A DNA stretch of 32,005 nt from Mycoplasmoides alvi ATCC 29626 (GCF_000701785.1 NZ_KL370825.1:123511-155515), one strand, 5' to 3'. Shown: positions 1 through 9,995, numbered from the stretch's first letter. A program made the numbers and translations. The notes: a model not told the origin generated them from the letters alone.

Positions 1-111
1 CAACAACAAATGATGCCTCAACAAAACCCATATGGCAACCCAATGATGCAACAACGTCCACAACAACAAATGATGATGCCTCAACAAAGAAACCCTTATG
101 GAAATTATTAA
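1..111 (+). CDS. C-terminal end of a Gln/Pro/Met-rich protein (partial)
   Basis: Frame 1 is open from the window edge to a TAA at 109-111 and gives 36 residues made almost only of Q, P, M, N, Y and G. The phrase PQQ(R)NPYGN occurs twice, at about residues 6-13 and 27-35, so the tail is a short internal repeat. The start and main domain lie outside the window. Low-complexity P/Q-rich tails occur on several mollicute cytoskeletal and secreted proteins, but nothing here identifies the family. A hairpin 25 nt downstream probably closes the transcript. Confidence 0.6.
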   Translation, partial: QQQMMPQQNPYGNPMMQQRPQQQMMMPQQRNPYGNY

Positions 112-135
112 TTAATTTTCTTTATTATCTTTTTT

Positions 136-176
136 ATAGCAATACTTGAATTAAAAAATCAAAGTATTGCTATACT
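136..176 (+). promoter_or_regulatory. 12-bp inverted repeat overlapping the rsh promoter
   Basis: ATAGCAATACTT (136-147) and AAGTATTGCTAT (162-173) are perfect complements around a 14-nt loop. The hairpin lies just after the upstream gene and could terminate it, but no good U-run follows. A -10 candidate TATACT (171-176) and a weak -35 TTGAAT (146-151, 19-nt spacing) fall inside or beside the repeat. An operator or a combined terminator/promoter is therefore equally possible. Confidence 0.4.
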
Positions 177-228
177 TTATATATTAGCCTTTAAACTACT
201 TTTATAAATATGAAATGATGTTTTTAAA

Positions 229-2373
229 ATGCAAAATTATAAAGAACGTGAAAATTTTTTTATTAATTTAGTTAAAAAAAAATTTAATTCTACAGAAATT
301 AATTTAATTGAGAAATCTTTAAAATTTGCTTTTGATAAACATAATGGGCAAAAAAGAAAAAGTGGTGAGCCATTTATAATTCATCCTTTAGAAACAGCAA
401 TTAAACTAGTTGAATGAGAAATGGACTGGGTCACAATTTCTGCTGGTTTATTACATGATATTTTAGAAGATACTGAAGTAAGTGAAGAAGAATTGACTAA
501 TTTATTTGGCGAAGAAATTTGCATGTTAGTTCAAATGGTAACTAAAATTTCTTTAATTTCAAAAAAAAATCGTGAACAGAATCAATTAAAAAATTTACGT
601 CCAAATTATCAAATCCAAGTATTTTTGTCTATTTCAAAAGATGTTAGAGCAATTATTATTAAATTAGCTGATCGTTTTCATAATTTAAACACAATTGGTT
701 TTTTAGATCATGAACGTCAAAAAATGATTGCACAAGAAACATTTGATATATACGCAAATATTGCCGGTCGTCTTGGCATGTATAATGTTAAAACACAACT
801 ATTAGATAAAGCTTTTAATATTATTAATTATGAGGCTTATTCTAATACAGTTTCTATTATTAATGAATATCGCTTATTAAATGAAAATAAATGAGATAAA
901 ATTAAAAATAAGATTTATCATTTACTTGATGATGAAAACATTAAATATACAAGTGAAAACCGAATTAAAGGTATTTGGTCTACATATAACAAACTTAATT
1001 CTATTTCAAGAATAAATAATATTCATGATGTTTTTGCTTTAAGAATTATTTTAGATAATGAACTAGATATTTATCATGTTTTGGGTTTAATTCATTTAAA
1101 TTTTAAATATATTCCAAAATTTTTTAAAGATTATGTATCTGCTCCTAAAAATAATTTATATCAATCTGTTCATACAACAATTATTGATGAAAACACATTA
1201 GTAGAAATTCAAATTCGTACGAAATGAATGGATGCAAATAGTCGCTTAGGATTAGCAAGTCATTGAAGATATAAAGAAAAATACCAAACAGTTTTAGTTA
1301 GTGAAGCATCAAAAATTTTTCAATTAGATTTATTTCTTGAATCAACTAAAAAAGATGCCCAGTTAATTAAGGAATTAACTAAAATACCTATTATTGATGT
1401 AATTGTTACTAATAATCAACAAACATATAGTATTCCTGCTAGTTCAACTGTTTTGGATTTAGCATACCAAGTTGATTCAGAAATGTTCAAATATATTGAT
1501 AACATTTTTCGATTTGGTGAAAAAGTACCATGAGGAATTAATTTAGAAAATGGTGATGTGATTGAAATTACATATAATGAAAATCCAAAAATTCAAGAAC
1601 AATGAACTAGATATGTAAGTAATCCAACGATTAGAAAATACATTAATGAAGCAGTCAGTAATATGGAAATTACTGAATACAATTCGGCTCAAAGTTTTTT
1701 AGAGCAAATGTCAAAAACTTTAAAAGAGAAAAAAATTAGCAATACTGAAATTTTAAAGCGATTAAAAATTTTAGGATTATCCACAATGAGAGAATATCTA
1801 GATTATATAAATGTTTTACATTTATCTTTAGATGATCAAATTAATTTTTTTTCCAAATCTAATGTATGAAAATCTGTTTTAAAAGAAATTCGTCGCCATA
1901 GTAATCAATGAATATTTAGTCAATCTTTTTTTGAAGTTGTTGAGGGTTTAAAAATTGACACCATTCAAATTCCTCGATGTTGTTCAAAATTACCATACAT
2001 GCAAGTTGTTGGAATTAAAGACCATAGTAAATTATATGTTCATAATCCTTCTTGCACAAAAATAAACAAAACTTTGCATGTGAATAAGATTATTCCACTT
2101 AGATGAAATAAAAAGAAAATTGATTCTACCTCAAGAAAATTTAGGGCCCATGTAGAAATTAGAGGTTCTTGAAGCGAATCTGTAGTAAATACAATTATTC
2201 TAAATATTATTAAAAACCAAGGTAGTGTAAATGAAATTTCTTTAACTAAAAATAAAGAAACTAAAGAGTTTATGGCTAATGTTATTTTGTATGTTTCAAG
2301 TATTGATCATTTAAACCGAATTATGAGCGAGTTAACTTTAAGAAAAATTAATTTTACTTGAAAAATGATTTAA
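229..2373 (+). CDS. rsh: Bifunctional (p)ppGpp synthetase/hydrolase (Rsh/SpoT type)
   Basis: 714 aa with TGA read as Trp; full length for a long RelA/SpoT homologue. The order is N-terminal HD hydrolase (residues ~30-180, with GEPFIIHPLETA, LLHDILEDT around 75-82 as the HDxxED motif, and KLADRFHNL), synthetase (~245-350, with KDYVSAPKNNLYQSVHTT and EIQIRT), TGS (~387-450), a Cys-containing segment (IPRCCSKLPYMQVVG) and a C-terminal ACT domain (~640-714). The enzyme makes and degrades the stringent-response alarmone in the cytosol. All hydrolase motifs look intact. The synthetase RxKD motif reads FFKD: the Arg is gone but the Lys typical of bifunctional enzymes stays. ATG 229 is chosen because the nearby upstream ATGs are out of frame. 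No strong Shine-Dalgarno is visible. Confidence 0.95.
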
Positions 2374-2535
2374 GTATATTTCTACTATATTTTAATTTTA
2401 GTATTTCAAGTACTTAATATCTAGATTTATACTTCTTTGTTGATTTAAATTTTTGAAAAATCTTTATTACACTTGTGTTGAAAAATTACAACATTATAAA
2501 ATAAAGATTAATGATTCAAAATATGCATTTTATAT

Positions 2536-2541
2536 TATAAT
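2536..2541 (+). promoter_or_regulatory. -10 box for greA
   Basis: A perfect TATAAT 42 nt before the greA ATG, in a 209-nt gap after rsh. The -35 region is poor, as is usual in mollicutes. Confidence 0.55.
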
Positions 2542-2582
2542 ACTTTACGCAAATTAATATTTTATGGAATGATAATTATTGC

Positions 2583-3062
2583 ATGGCTGACAAGTATTTA
2601 TTAACAGAACAAGGTCGCAAAAAATTAGAAGAAGAATTGCGTTATTTAGTTGATGTTCGTCGTCCTGAAGTTATTAAGTTAATTCAAGAAGCACGAGATC
2701 AAGGTGACTTGTCTGAAAATGCTGATTATGATGCTGCTAAAAGTTCTCAAGGTGAGATTGAAAGTCGAATTAAAGAAATTCAAGATATTTTAAGTAATAT
2801 TGAGATTATTAGTGAGACAAAATCATCAGAAAAGCTTGTTGTTAAAATTGGTACTATTGTACAAATTTTGGACCATCAAGATAAAGAAAAATATGAATAT
2901 GAAATTGTTGGTGCAATTGAATCTGATCCTTCAAAAAAGAAAATTTCAAATGAATCTCCTTTAGCCAAAGCAATTATGGGTAAAAAAGAAGGTGATGTTT
3001 GTGAAATTCGGGGAATTGAGTTTCCATACAATGTAACAATTAAAAAAATCAAAAATAGTTAA
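2583..3062 (+). CDS. greA: Transcription elongation factor GreA
   Basis: 159 aa, normal GreA length. The N-terminal half is the antiparallel coiled coil (about residues 1-75) with the acidic tip motif GDLSENADYDAAK at about residues 40-52; its Asp and Glu enter the RNA polymerase secondary channel and trigger transcript cleavage in backtracked complexes. The C-terminal half is the FKBP-like domain, ending in GKKEGDVCEIRGIEFPYNV. No TGA codon is needed, so the frame is unbroken. It has its own -10 box and is followed 35 nt later by the tRNA cluster. In Bacillus subtilis greA lies downstream of the trmR/trhP genes, whereas here it is far from them. Confidence 0.97.
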   Translation: MADKYLLTEQGRKKLEEELRYLVDVRRPEVIKLIQEARDQGDLSENADYDAAKSSQGEIESRIKEIQDILSNIEIISETKSSEKLVVKIGTIVQILDHQDKEKYEYEIVGAIESDPSKKKISNESPLAKAIMGKKEGDVCEIRGIEFPYNVTIKKIKNS

Positions 3063-3097
3063 TTGTTTTTAAGTTAGTTTGCTTTTAAAAAAATAAT

Positions 3098-3183
3098 GGA
3101 CAGGTAGCGAAGTGGCTAAACGCTTCTGACTGTAAATCAGACACCATCCGGTTTCGGCGGTTCGAATCCGTCCCTGTCCACCA
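3098..3183 (+). tRNA. tRNA-Tyr (GTA)
   Basis: The acceptor GGACAGG pairs with CCTGTCC, followed by discriminator A and an encoded CCA. The anticodon stem is TCTGA/TCAGA with loop CTGTAAA, so the anticodon is GTA. A long variable arm (type II), as expected for bacterial tRNA-Tyr, precedes the GTTCGAAT T-loop. First of five tRNAs. Confidence 0.97.
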
Positions 3184-3184
3184 T

Positions 3185-3259
3185 TGGGATGTAGCCAAGC
3201 GGTAAGGCAATAGACTTTGACTCTATCATGCGATGGTTCGATCCCATCCATCCCAGCCA
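3185..3259 (+). tRNA. tRNA-Gln (TTG)
   Basis: The acceptor TGGGATG pairs with CATCCCA, discriminator G, CCA encoded. The anticodon stem ATAGA/TCTAT encloses loop CTTTGAC, anticodon TTG. It begins 1 nt after the tRNA-Tyr CCA, so both are cut from one precursor. Confidence 0.96.
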
Positions 3260-3275
3260 TTATTAATTCAAAAAA

Positions 3276-3311
3276 AGAAGCAATTTAATCATTAATTAGT
3301 ATTTTGCTTCT
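3276..3311 (+). repeat. Inverted repeat between tRNA-Gln and tRNA-Lys
   Basis: AGAAGCAA (3276-3283) and TTGCTTCT (3304-3311) form an 8-bp stem with a 20-nt AT-rich loop in the only sizeable spacer of the tRNA cluster. No U-run follows, so it is more likely a processing or attenuation structure than a terminator. Confidence 0.35.
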
Positions 3312-3315
3312 AGAT

Positions 3316-3390
3316 GATCCGCTAGCTCAGTGGTAGAGCATTTGACTTTTAATCAAAGGGTCCCGAGTTCGAGCCTCGGGCGGATCACCA
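3316..3390 (+). tRNA. tRNA-Lys (TTT)
   Basis: The acceptor GATCCGC pairs with GCGGATC, discriminator A, CCA encoded. The anticodon stem TTTGA/TCAAA encloses CTTTTAA, anticodon TTT. Standard D-arm (AGCTCAGTGGTAGAGC) and T-arm (GAGTTCGAGCCTC). Confidence 0.97.
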
Positions 3391-3394
3391 TTGT

Positions 3395-3480
3395 GCCCGA
3401 GTGACGGAATGGTAGACGTACAGGACTTAAAATCCTGGGATAGAAATATCGTGCCGGTTCAAGTCCGGCTTCGGGCACCA
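3395..3480 (+). tRNA. tRNA-Leu (TAA)
   Basis: The acceptor GCCCGAG pairs with TTCGGGC (last pair G-T), discriminator A, CCA encoded. The anticodon stem CAGGA/TCCTG encloses CTTAAAA, anticodon TAA, reading UUA/UUG. A long variable arm is present, as expected for leucine tRNAs. Confidence 0.96.
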
Positions 3481-3485
3481 TAGTT

Positions 3486-3559
3486 GCGGGTATAGTTCAA
3501 TGGTAGAACCACAGCCTTCCAAGCTGTTGATGTCGGTTCGATCCCGATTACCCGCTCCA
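3486..3559 (+). tRNA. tRNA-Gly (TCC)
   Basis: The acceptor GCGGGTA pairs with TACCCGC, discriminator T, CCA encoded. The anticodon stem ACAGC/GCTGT encloses CTTCCAA, anticodon TCC. In several mollicutes a single U34 tRNA-Gly reads all GGN codons; whether that holds here cannot be seen from this window. Confidence 0.96.
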
Positions 3560-3593
3560 TTATAAAAAGTCTTTAAAATAAAAGAATTAATAT

Positions 3594-3638
3594 AAATCAG
3601 TCTGTTCCTTTATGTGGAGTGGACTGATTTTATTTAAT
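3594..3638 (+). terminator. Rho-independent terminator of the tRNA cluster
   Basis: AAATCAGTC (3594-3602) pairs with GACTGATTT (3622-3630), with further pairing of TTCC and GGAG inside, followed by a T-rich tail. It lies 35 nt after tRNA-Gly. Confidence 0.8.
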
Positions 3639-3687
3639 CTATTTAATGCAAAAAATAAAATAATTAAAAAATTAATCTTAAATTTAA

Positions 3688-3850
3688 TATAATTCAATTA
3701 GCACAATCAGCAGACTGGTATTATAAATTTCCAAAATTTGACCTTTGTTTTGATAGTAAGAAAGCTGACAAATCTGAAATCATTAACAAATTTTGTATTT
3801 ATAAGAATTGGTTAAACTTGTGCTTTTATTTACACAAGGATAGTTTATAT
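3688..3850 (+). promoter_or_regulatory. rpsD promoter and structured leader with SD-sequestering hairpin
   Basis: A TATAAT -10 box at 3688-3693 implies a leader of about 150 nt before rpsD. The leader contains AAATTT-CCA-AAATTT pairing near 3727-3741. Just before the gene, CTTGTG (3817-3822) can pair with CACAAG (3833-3838), which overlaps the AAGGA ribosome binding site (3836-3840). S4 is an autogenous translational repressor in several bacteria, so this is a reasonable candidate for such control. The role is inferred, not shown. Confidence 0.45.
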
Positions 3851-4471
3851 ATGTCAAGATATACAGGTAGTATTTATAGACGTTCTCGTCGTTTAAATTT
3901 TTCTTTGCTTGAAAGTGGTAAAGAATTTTCTAAAGGTAAGAAACGTAATTCAATTCCTGGGCAACATGGTAGCAATAAAATTCGTCCTAAGTTATCAGGT
4001 TATGCTGAACAATTGCAAGAAAAGCAAAGAATGCAATATTTATATGGTTTAAATGATCGTCAATTTCGTCGTTTATTTGCAGTGGCAAAAAAAATGGATG
4101 GAATTTTAACGATGAATTTATTTCGGGTTTTAGAATCTCGTTTAGATAATATTGTTTATCGAATGGGTTTTGCCCCAACTAGACGTGGCGCTCGTCAATT
4201 AGTGAATCATGGTCATGTTAAAGTTAATAATAAAACTGTAAATATTCCATCATTTATTTTAAGTGTTGGTGATGTTGTTGAACTTAAATCAAGTGCACAA
4301 AATTTGCCAATGGTAAAACAAGCTGTTGAGTGAAAAAAATGAAGTCCTTTTACTGAGGTTAATCAAAAAATTTTTCAAGGAACATATATTCGTTTTCCTG
4401 AACGAAATGAATTGCCTTTGGAAATTAATGAAACCTATGTTGTTGAATGATACAAGCGACTTGTAAAATAG
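3851..4471 (+). CDS. rpsD: 30S ribosomal protein S4
   Basis: 206 aa with TGA as Trp; typical S4 length. The protein begins [14 protein letters not shown]. It has the family motifs [63 protein letters not shown] (S4 RNA-binding domain, about residues 95-155) and a C-terminal [14 protein letters not shown]4 nucleates assembly of the 30S body by binding 16S rRNA. ATG 3851 is preferred over a longer in-frame start because it matches the family N-terminus and has AAGGA 10 nt upstream. An upstream in-frame extension to 3818 would run through the hairpin leader and is unlikely to be translated. There is no zinc-binding Cys cluster. Confidence 0.96.
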
Positions 4472-4473
4472 TT

Positions 4474-4479
4474 TATAAT
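4474..4479 (+). promoter_or_regulatory. -10 box for topA
   Basis: TATAAT directly after the rpsD stop codon and 32 nt before the topA ATG. No good -35 is visible, so topA could also be read from the rpsD promoter. Confidence 0.4.
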
Positions 4480-4511
4480 CTACTACATATTCAAACTTAA
4501 GCAGATTTTAA

Positions 4512-6629
4512 ATGAAAAATAAGTTGTTAGTTATTGAATCTCCAAATAAAATCAAGACATTACAAAAATATTTGCCGTCTGATTTTGAAATCGTTGCAAC
4601 AATAGGTCACATTCGTGATTTATCAAAATTTGGTTATGGATTTGATCAAGATACAATGGAACCAAAGTGAATTGTTCCTAAACCCTCTAAAAAGGGTGAG
4701 AAATCTAAAAAAGACATAATTAATGACATTAAGAATAAAGCAGATAAAGTTACTGATATTTATCTTGCTAGTGACCCTGACCGTGAGGGCGAGGCAATTT
4801 CTTGACATGTTTATGAAATCTTAGATAAAAAAAATCAAAAAAAATGCAAACGAATTGTGTTTAATGAGATTTCTAAGGAAGCAGTTTTAAATGCAATTGA
4901 TAATCCTCGAGCAATTGATAAGAGGTGAGTTGAATCACAATTTGCTAGACGAATTTTAGATCGTATGATTGGTTTTCGGTTATCAAATCTAGTTCAAAAT
5001 AAGTTAAATGCAGAATCAGCAGGAAGAGTTCAATCAGTTGCATTAAAATTTATTGAAGACCGTGAAAAAGAAATTGAGGCTTTTAAATCAACAAAGTGAT
5101 GAACTGTTGATGTTTTATTAAAAAATAAAACACCACTTATTTTGCGTAAAATTTCAGATGAACTAACTAAGAAATTAAATTTTAAGGAAGCAAAAGAAGT
5201 TTCAGGGATAGATTTTGATTCTGAAAAGGATGCAATAACTTTTAAAAATTCTTTGCATGAAGAATATGAGGTTTATTCAATTGATGAGCCAAAATATTAT
5301 ACTCGCTCTCCCAAAGAACCATATAAAACTTCTACGATGCATCAAGATGGAATTAATAAGCTAGGTTGAACAGCTAAAAAAATTACCATGATTGCTCAAC
5401 ATTTATATGAAGGTATTGATGTTGATAAAGAGCATATTGCTTTAATTTCATATCCTCGTACAGATAGTACACGAATTGCAGATGCTTTTAAAATTGCAAC
5501 TCAAAAATTTATTGTTAATAATTATGGCAATGATTATTTATTAAAAGAAAATAGTGGCAACAATAAAAAGAAAGCTAAAATACCATCTATAAAAATTCAA
5601 GATGCTCATGAAGCAATTAGACCTATTGATATAAATATTACCCCAGAATCCATTAAAAATAAAGTTAAAGATGAAGAATATGCATTGTATAAATTGATTT
5701 GAATTAGAACAGTAGCAGCTTTTATGGCTCCTGCTGAATATAAACGTATTGATGTTCGATTCATAAATAATAATCATAAATTTTATGCTTCAAGTCGATC
5801 TGTAAAATTTGATGGATATACAAAAATATACACTCATTATGACACTCAAGATAGCATTCGTACTTTGCCTTTAAATGAATTTGAAATTGGTAAAAAATTT
5901 AAAGCTGCTGAAGTTCAAATTAATGAACATAATTCTTTGCCTCCGCCAAGGTTTACACAAGCTTCTTTAATTGCAATACTTGAAAAATCAGGAATTGGCC
6001 GCCCATCCACTTATAATACGATGGCAAATGTTGCTTTGAACCGAGGTTATGCTAATTTAGAATCAAGAAGTTATGTTCCAACAGAACTTGGTAGAAAAGT
6101 TATTACTGAATTAGAATCATATTTTGCTAACATTATCAATAAAGAATTTACCAAGGGAATGGAAGAACGATTAGATGACATTGCTAACGGTAAAGAAGAA
6201 TATCGCAAATATTTGATTAAATTTTGGAAAGTATTTAAAAAGGAAGTTGATATGGCATTTGATAAAATAAAAAAAGTTGAACAAGAAGTTGAATATGTTG
6301 GCACTGATTGTCCACAATGTAATTCAAAATTAGTTTATCGTTATAGTTTTAAAAAAGGTGGTCGAAGAAATAAATTTATTGGATGTTCTAATTATCCTGA
6401 ATGCAAATATGCTGAACCGATCAATAAACCTAAAATTTTGGATGATCTATGTCCTGAATGTGGTAAGCAATTAGTTGAACGTTTTTCTCAAGTTAGAAAT
6501 AAGTGGTTTGTTGGTTGTATTGGTTATCCTTCATGTAAATATATTCAAAAATCTGACACTAATGATGACAAAGAACAATCAACTAAAAAAGTGAAAAAAA
6601 CTAAAAAAGATAATGAAGATTTAAAATAA
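4512..6629 (+). CDS. topA: DNA topoisomerase I (type IA)
   Basis: 705 aa with TGA as Trp. The N-terminal Toprim domain starts LLVIESPNKIKTLQKYL and carries the metal triad ASDPDREGEA (D88, D90, E92). The active-site tyrosine is Y314 in ISYPRTDSTR. Later family motifs include DAHEAIRP and FTQASLIAILEKSGIGRPST. The C-terminus has two zinc ribbons, CPQC...CSNYPEC and CPECG...CIGYPSC, then a Lys-rich tail. The enzyme relaxes negative supercoils by cutting and passing single strands. It follows rpsD by 40 nt. Length and motifs are complete and no defect is seen. Confidence 0.97.
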
Positions 6630-6666
6630 AATTAATAATTTAAACATTATTTATAAAGGAAAATTT

Positions 6667-6972
6667 ATGACCCAAATAGTTACATCAGAAGAAGCATTTT
6701 TAAATTTAATTAAATCAAATAAAAAAGTCCTTATAGATTTTTACGCTGATTGATGTGGTCCTTGTCAAATGATGGCCCCTTTTTTTGAAGAAATTTCTAA
6801 TGAAAACCATGAAGTAGTTTTTGCTAAAGTTAATGTTGATCATTTAGAAAATTTATCCAAGAGGTTTCAAATTACTTCAATTCCAACTTTAATCTTTTTT
6901 GTTGATGGTAATGAGATTGGTCGAAAAATGGGTTTTCAAAACAAAGAATTAATTGCTGATTTTATAAAATAG
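6667..6972 (+). CDS. trxA: Thioredoxin
   Basis: 101 aa, standard thioredoxin length. The redox motif WCGPC is at residues 29-33 (FYADWCGPC); its Trp is encoded by TGA, which is direct support for code 4. The cis-Pro appears in ITSIPTLIFF. The protein keeps cytosolic disulfides reduced, with electrons normally supplied by thioredoxin reductase, which is not in this window. A good ribosome binding site, AAAGGA, lies about 7 nt before the ATG. The gene is 37 nt downstream of topA and is probably cotranscribed. Confidence 0.97.
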
Positions 6973-7005
6973 TTTAATTTTTTGTTGTGACATAATTTTA
7001 TTAGT

Positions 7006-7869
7006 ATGGAAAAAACAAAAAAAAAATTTAGATTTCTTGCTTTAGATTTAGATGGTACTTTATTAAATTTTAATAAAAAAATATCTAAACAAACATTGTT
7101 AGCGCTAGATACATATGCTAAATTAAATCCAGATTCAATTAATGCAATTATTACTGGTCGCTATTACAGTTCTGCTAAAAATTATGCTCAACATATTAAT
7201 AACAATACTAATTTTTTTAAAATTCATTATATAGGTTCTGGAAATGGTTCATTTATTTTTAAAGTAAATAAAAATATTTATAAATTACTATCCAAACATT
7301 TAATACCACATAATCAAGCCTATAAAATTTATAAGTTAACAAAAAAATATAAGATTCTTTTTTGAGGTTGCCCTGATAGTTTATACAAGGGAGCACCTAT
7401 TGTATTAAGTTGAAATTATATGGCTTTTGCAATTCATTTGGTAAGACCATTAGATACACACATTATTCGCTGATTTTTACATGATGATTTTTCCAAAATA
7501 AATGTTATTTCTAGATCAATTAAAAAACTTGATGCCTTTGCTCTTGAATTACAAAATTTATATCCGAATACATTTCAAATGTCCCGTACATCAAAAAAAA
7601 TGATTGAAATAACTGCATTTGAAGTTAATAAAGGTCAAGTTGTAAAAAGTATTTGTGATTTAGAAAAAATTTCTTTAGATGAAAGAATTGCTATTGGTGA
7701 TTCAAATAATGATAAAAGTATGTTTAGTAATGTAGGAATTAAGCTTTCACCAGTAAATGCAAAAAAATCTCTTAAAAAAGAAGCTACATATGTCGGAACT
7801 AAGCATCATAATAAACGTATTTCATGTTTATTTTATGATTATTTGTTGAAAAAAAATTATGATAACTAA
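7006..7869 (+). CDS. Cof-type HAD-superfamily phosphatase
   Basis: 287 aa with TGA as Trp. HAD motif I is ALDLDGTLL (D14 nucleophile, D16), motif II is AIITGR, and motif IV is IAIGDSNNDKSMF (D232). The middle region matches the C2 cap of the Cof subfamily. Such enzymes dephosphorylate sugar phosphates, nucleotides or FMN; the substrate cannot be read from sequence. A CATAAT sequence about 10 nt before the ATG would give a nearly leaderless mRNA if it is the -10 box; alternatively the gene is read through from trxA, 33 nt upstream. Confidence 0.88.
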
Positions 7870-7984
7870 TCCAAAATATGAATAATGATATTTATTAAAA
7901 TTTGTTAAAATATTATTAACTTATTATTTAAAAGTACAACAATTACTTTGTTTATAACAAATATTAATTAGGAGTTTTGATTAA

Positions 7985-8146
7985 ATGGCTGTAAAACGCG
8001 GCACACGCTTAAGTTGTTCAACTTGTAATGAAATTAATTATTTAACCCATAAAAATGCAAAAAAAAATCCTGATAAATTAGAACTTAATAAATATTGTTC
8101 TAGATGTCGAACAAAAGTTTTGCACAAAGAAATTAAAAAGAAATAG
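7985..8146 (+). CDS. rpmG: 50S ribosomal protein L33
   Basis: 53 aa: starts [14 protein letters not shown] and ends in [14 protein letters not shown]. Two Cys pairs (SCSTC and CSRC) make the zinc-binding, C+ form of L33. It is a small rim protein of the large ribosomal subunit. A good ribosome binding site, AGGAG, lies about 9 nt upstream. The gene is followed by the aminopeptidase after 6 nt, so the two are cotranscribed. Confidence 0.95.
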   Translation: MAVKRGTRLSCSTCNEINYLTHKNAKKNPDKLELNKYCSRCRTKVLHKEIKKK

Positions 8147-8152
8147 TTTAAA

Positions 8153-9229
8153 ATGACAACTATAAATAAAAATTTTAGTTTTAAACATAATCTTGTTAAA
8201 GAAGTTTTAAAAGAAAATAAAGCTGATACTTTATTGTTAGTCTCTGATCAAAATCGTTTGTGATTTACTGAATTTGCAGCTACTTTTGGTTTTTTATTTA
8301 TTACTAAAAACCAAGCAATTTTAACAACTGATGCTCGATATTTTGAGGCTGCTCAAAAATGTGTAAAAAACATAGAAGTTGTTTTATATGAAGGTGTAAA
8401 AACATTAGAAACAATTGCTAAAAAAATAAATGTAAATTGTTTGGCAATTGAGGGTGAGTATCTTACATATAATTATGACTTTTTAATTAAAAAAATATCA
8501 ACTCAAAAACCTAAAATTATTAATTCTCAATTGTTACGAGTAATTAAAACTATTGATGAATTAAAAATTATGCAAAAAGTTGTGGACATTACTGCTAAAG
8601 TTGGTAATAATTTGCCCAAATGAATTAAGCCAAATATGACTGAAATTGATTTAGCTAAAAAAATTTCTATTGAATTGATTAATGCAGGTGGTGAAAAAAA
8701 TTCTTTTCCTCCAATTGTTGCTTCTGGTTCAAATGGTTCTAGTCCTCACCATCATCCAACTAATCGTAAGATGCAATTGGGTGATTTTGTCACTTGTGAC
8801 TTTGGTACAACCTATAAAGGTTATTGTTCAGATATCACAAGAACTTGGGTGGTTGGTAATAAACCAAAAGAACAAAAGTTAATTAATGCTTATCGAGTTG
8901 TTGATGCAGCAAATCGAAAAGGAATAAACACATGTAAAGCAGGAATGAAAGGATCAGAATTAGATAAAGTTTGTCGTGATTATATCGAAAAAACAGAATT
9001 TAAAAATTATTTTCTTCATTCAACTGGTCATGGTGTTGGGATTGATGTTCATGAGTTACCTAATGTTTCAAAATTATATGATAAAGAACTTTATGAAAAT
9101 AGTATTGTAACAGTTGAGCCAGGCATTTATATTCCTAAAGTTGGCGGCATTAGGATTGAAGATATGGTTTTAGTTAAAAATAAGAAATCAATTTGAATGT
9201 CTGAAAAAATTAAAAGAATGAAAATTTAA
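8153..9229 (+). CDS. pepP: Xaa-Pro aminopeptidase / M24 metallopeptidase
   Basis: 358 aa with TGA as Trp. The N-terminal third is a creatinase-like domain and the rest is the pita-bread catalytic domain. All five metal ligands are visible: D216 (CDFG), D227 (SDITRT), H293 (STGHGVG), E322 (VEPGIY) and E336 (RIEDMV). The family releases N-terminal residues before proline and helps recycle peptides in the cytosol, which suits an organism that imports its amino acids. It lies 6 nt after rpmG. Specificity for Xaa-Pro over other M24 activities is inferred from overall similarity and from the N-terminal domain, which methionine aminopeptidases lack. Confidence 0.92.
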
Positions 9230-9260
9230 TTTTTTTCAAACAAATAGGATTTTATTATGT

Positions 9261-9986
9261 ATGTCTAGTTGAACTAAAAATTTAGAAGATAAATTTCTAG
9301 AAATGCGAATGCAAGAATATAACAAACATGAAACCAAATCAAGTAGTAATAAATTTATTTCTCATAAAGTTAAATCAATTACACTAATTGTAGGCATCAT
9401 TTTTATTATTTTACTTTCGATAGAAATGATCTTAATTTTAATTGGTATGTTATCAAAAGGTAATCTTAATTTAAAGAACACATTTTTGCCTGCTGATTCT
9501 GGTGCTATTAATTTATTATGAAATTATCAAATCAAAAATCAACTAATATCATTGGGGGAAATTAGTTATAGTTTAACTAGTCTAACAATTTCAATTATTT
9601 TTATTGGTAGTGCTGCAATAGTTTCACTTTTATCTTTTGCTTATTCACTTTGAAAAGATGATTATTATTCAATGTTGAGTTCATCCAAACTTAAAAAACA
9701 ATTTTTAGCTACATTGATTGCAACTGTAATTTCTTTTTTATTGTTTTTAGTTTTATCTTTTGTTGGCATTTCACCAACAAATGCACCGACTAATACAACT
9801 GATTTACTTCAAAAAATTAATGCTAACAAATTTAATTTAAGTTTTGTTTTAGATGATGAATTTAACCTTGTTCCTAGTGGATATGGAATGTTTATTTCTA
9901 TAATTCAAGTATTAATGTTTGTTTTATCGATTCCTTGGTTAATAGGTTTTACATGCAATATAAATTTTTCTATTTTTAAAAAATAA
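9261..9986 (+). CDS. Four-helix integral membrane protein, function unknown
   Basis: 241 aa with TGA as Trp. A charged N-terminus (about 35 residues, rich in K, E and S) precedes four hydrophobic segments at about residues 39-60, 109-130, 149-170 and 210-235. The loop between the third and fourth is polar and Asn/Thr-rich. ATG 9261 is the in-frame start and has AATAGGA upstream. An ATG at 9257 is in another frame. I do not recognise the family. It lies 31 nt after pepP, which does not suggest a role. Confidence 0.75.
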
Positions 9987-9995
9987 ATTTATGAT

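Noticed and set aside
229-2373. Frameshifts or premature stops splitting rsh, topA, alaS, hemW and other genes
   Set aside because: Every break is a TGA in a conserved Trp position or an otherwise continuous frame. Reading TGA as Trp restores full-length proteins, so these are not pseudogenes.
3069-3260. Minus-strand reading frame of 63 codons
   Set aside because: It lies across tRNA-Tyr and tRNA-Gln and is an artefact of tRNA sequence.
3594-3638. Hairpin after the tRNA cluster as a T-box riboswitch
   Set aside because: It lacks the conserved T-box sequence and a specifier loop, and no synthetase or amino-acid gene follows. It is a terminator.
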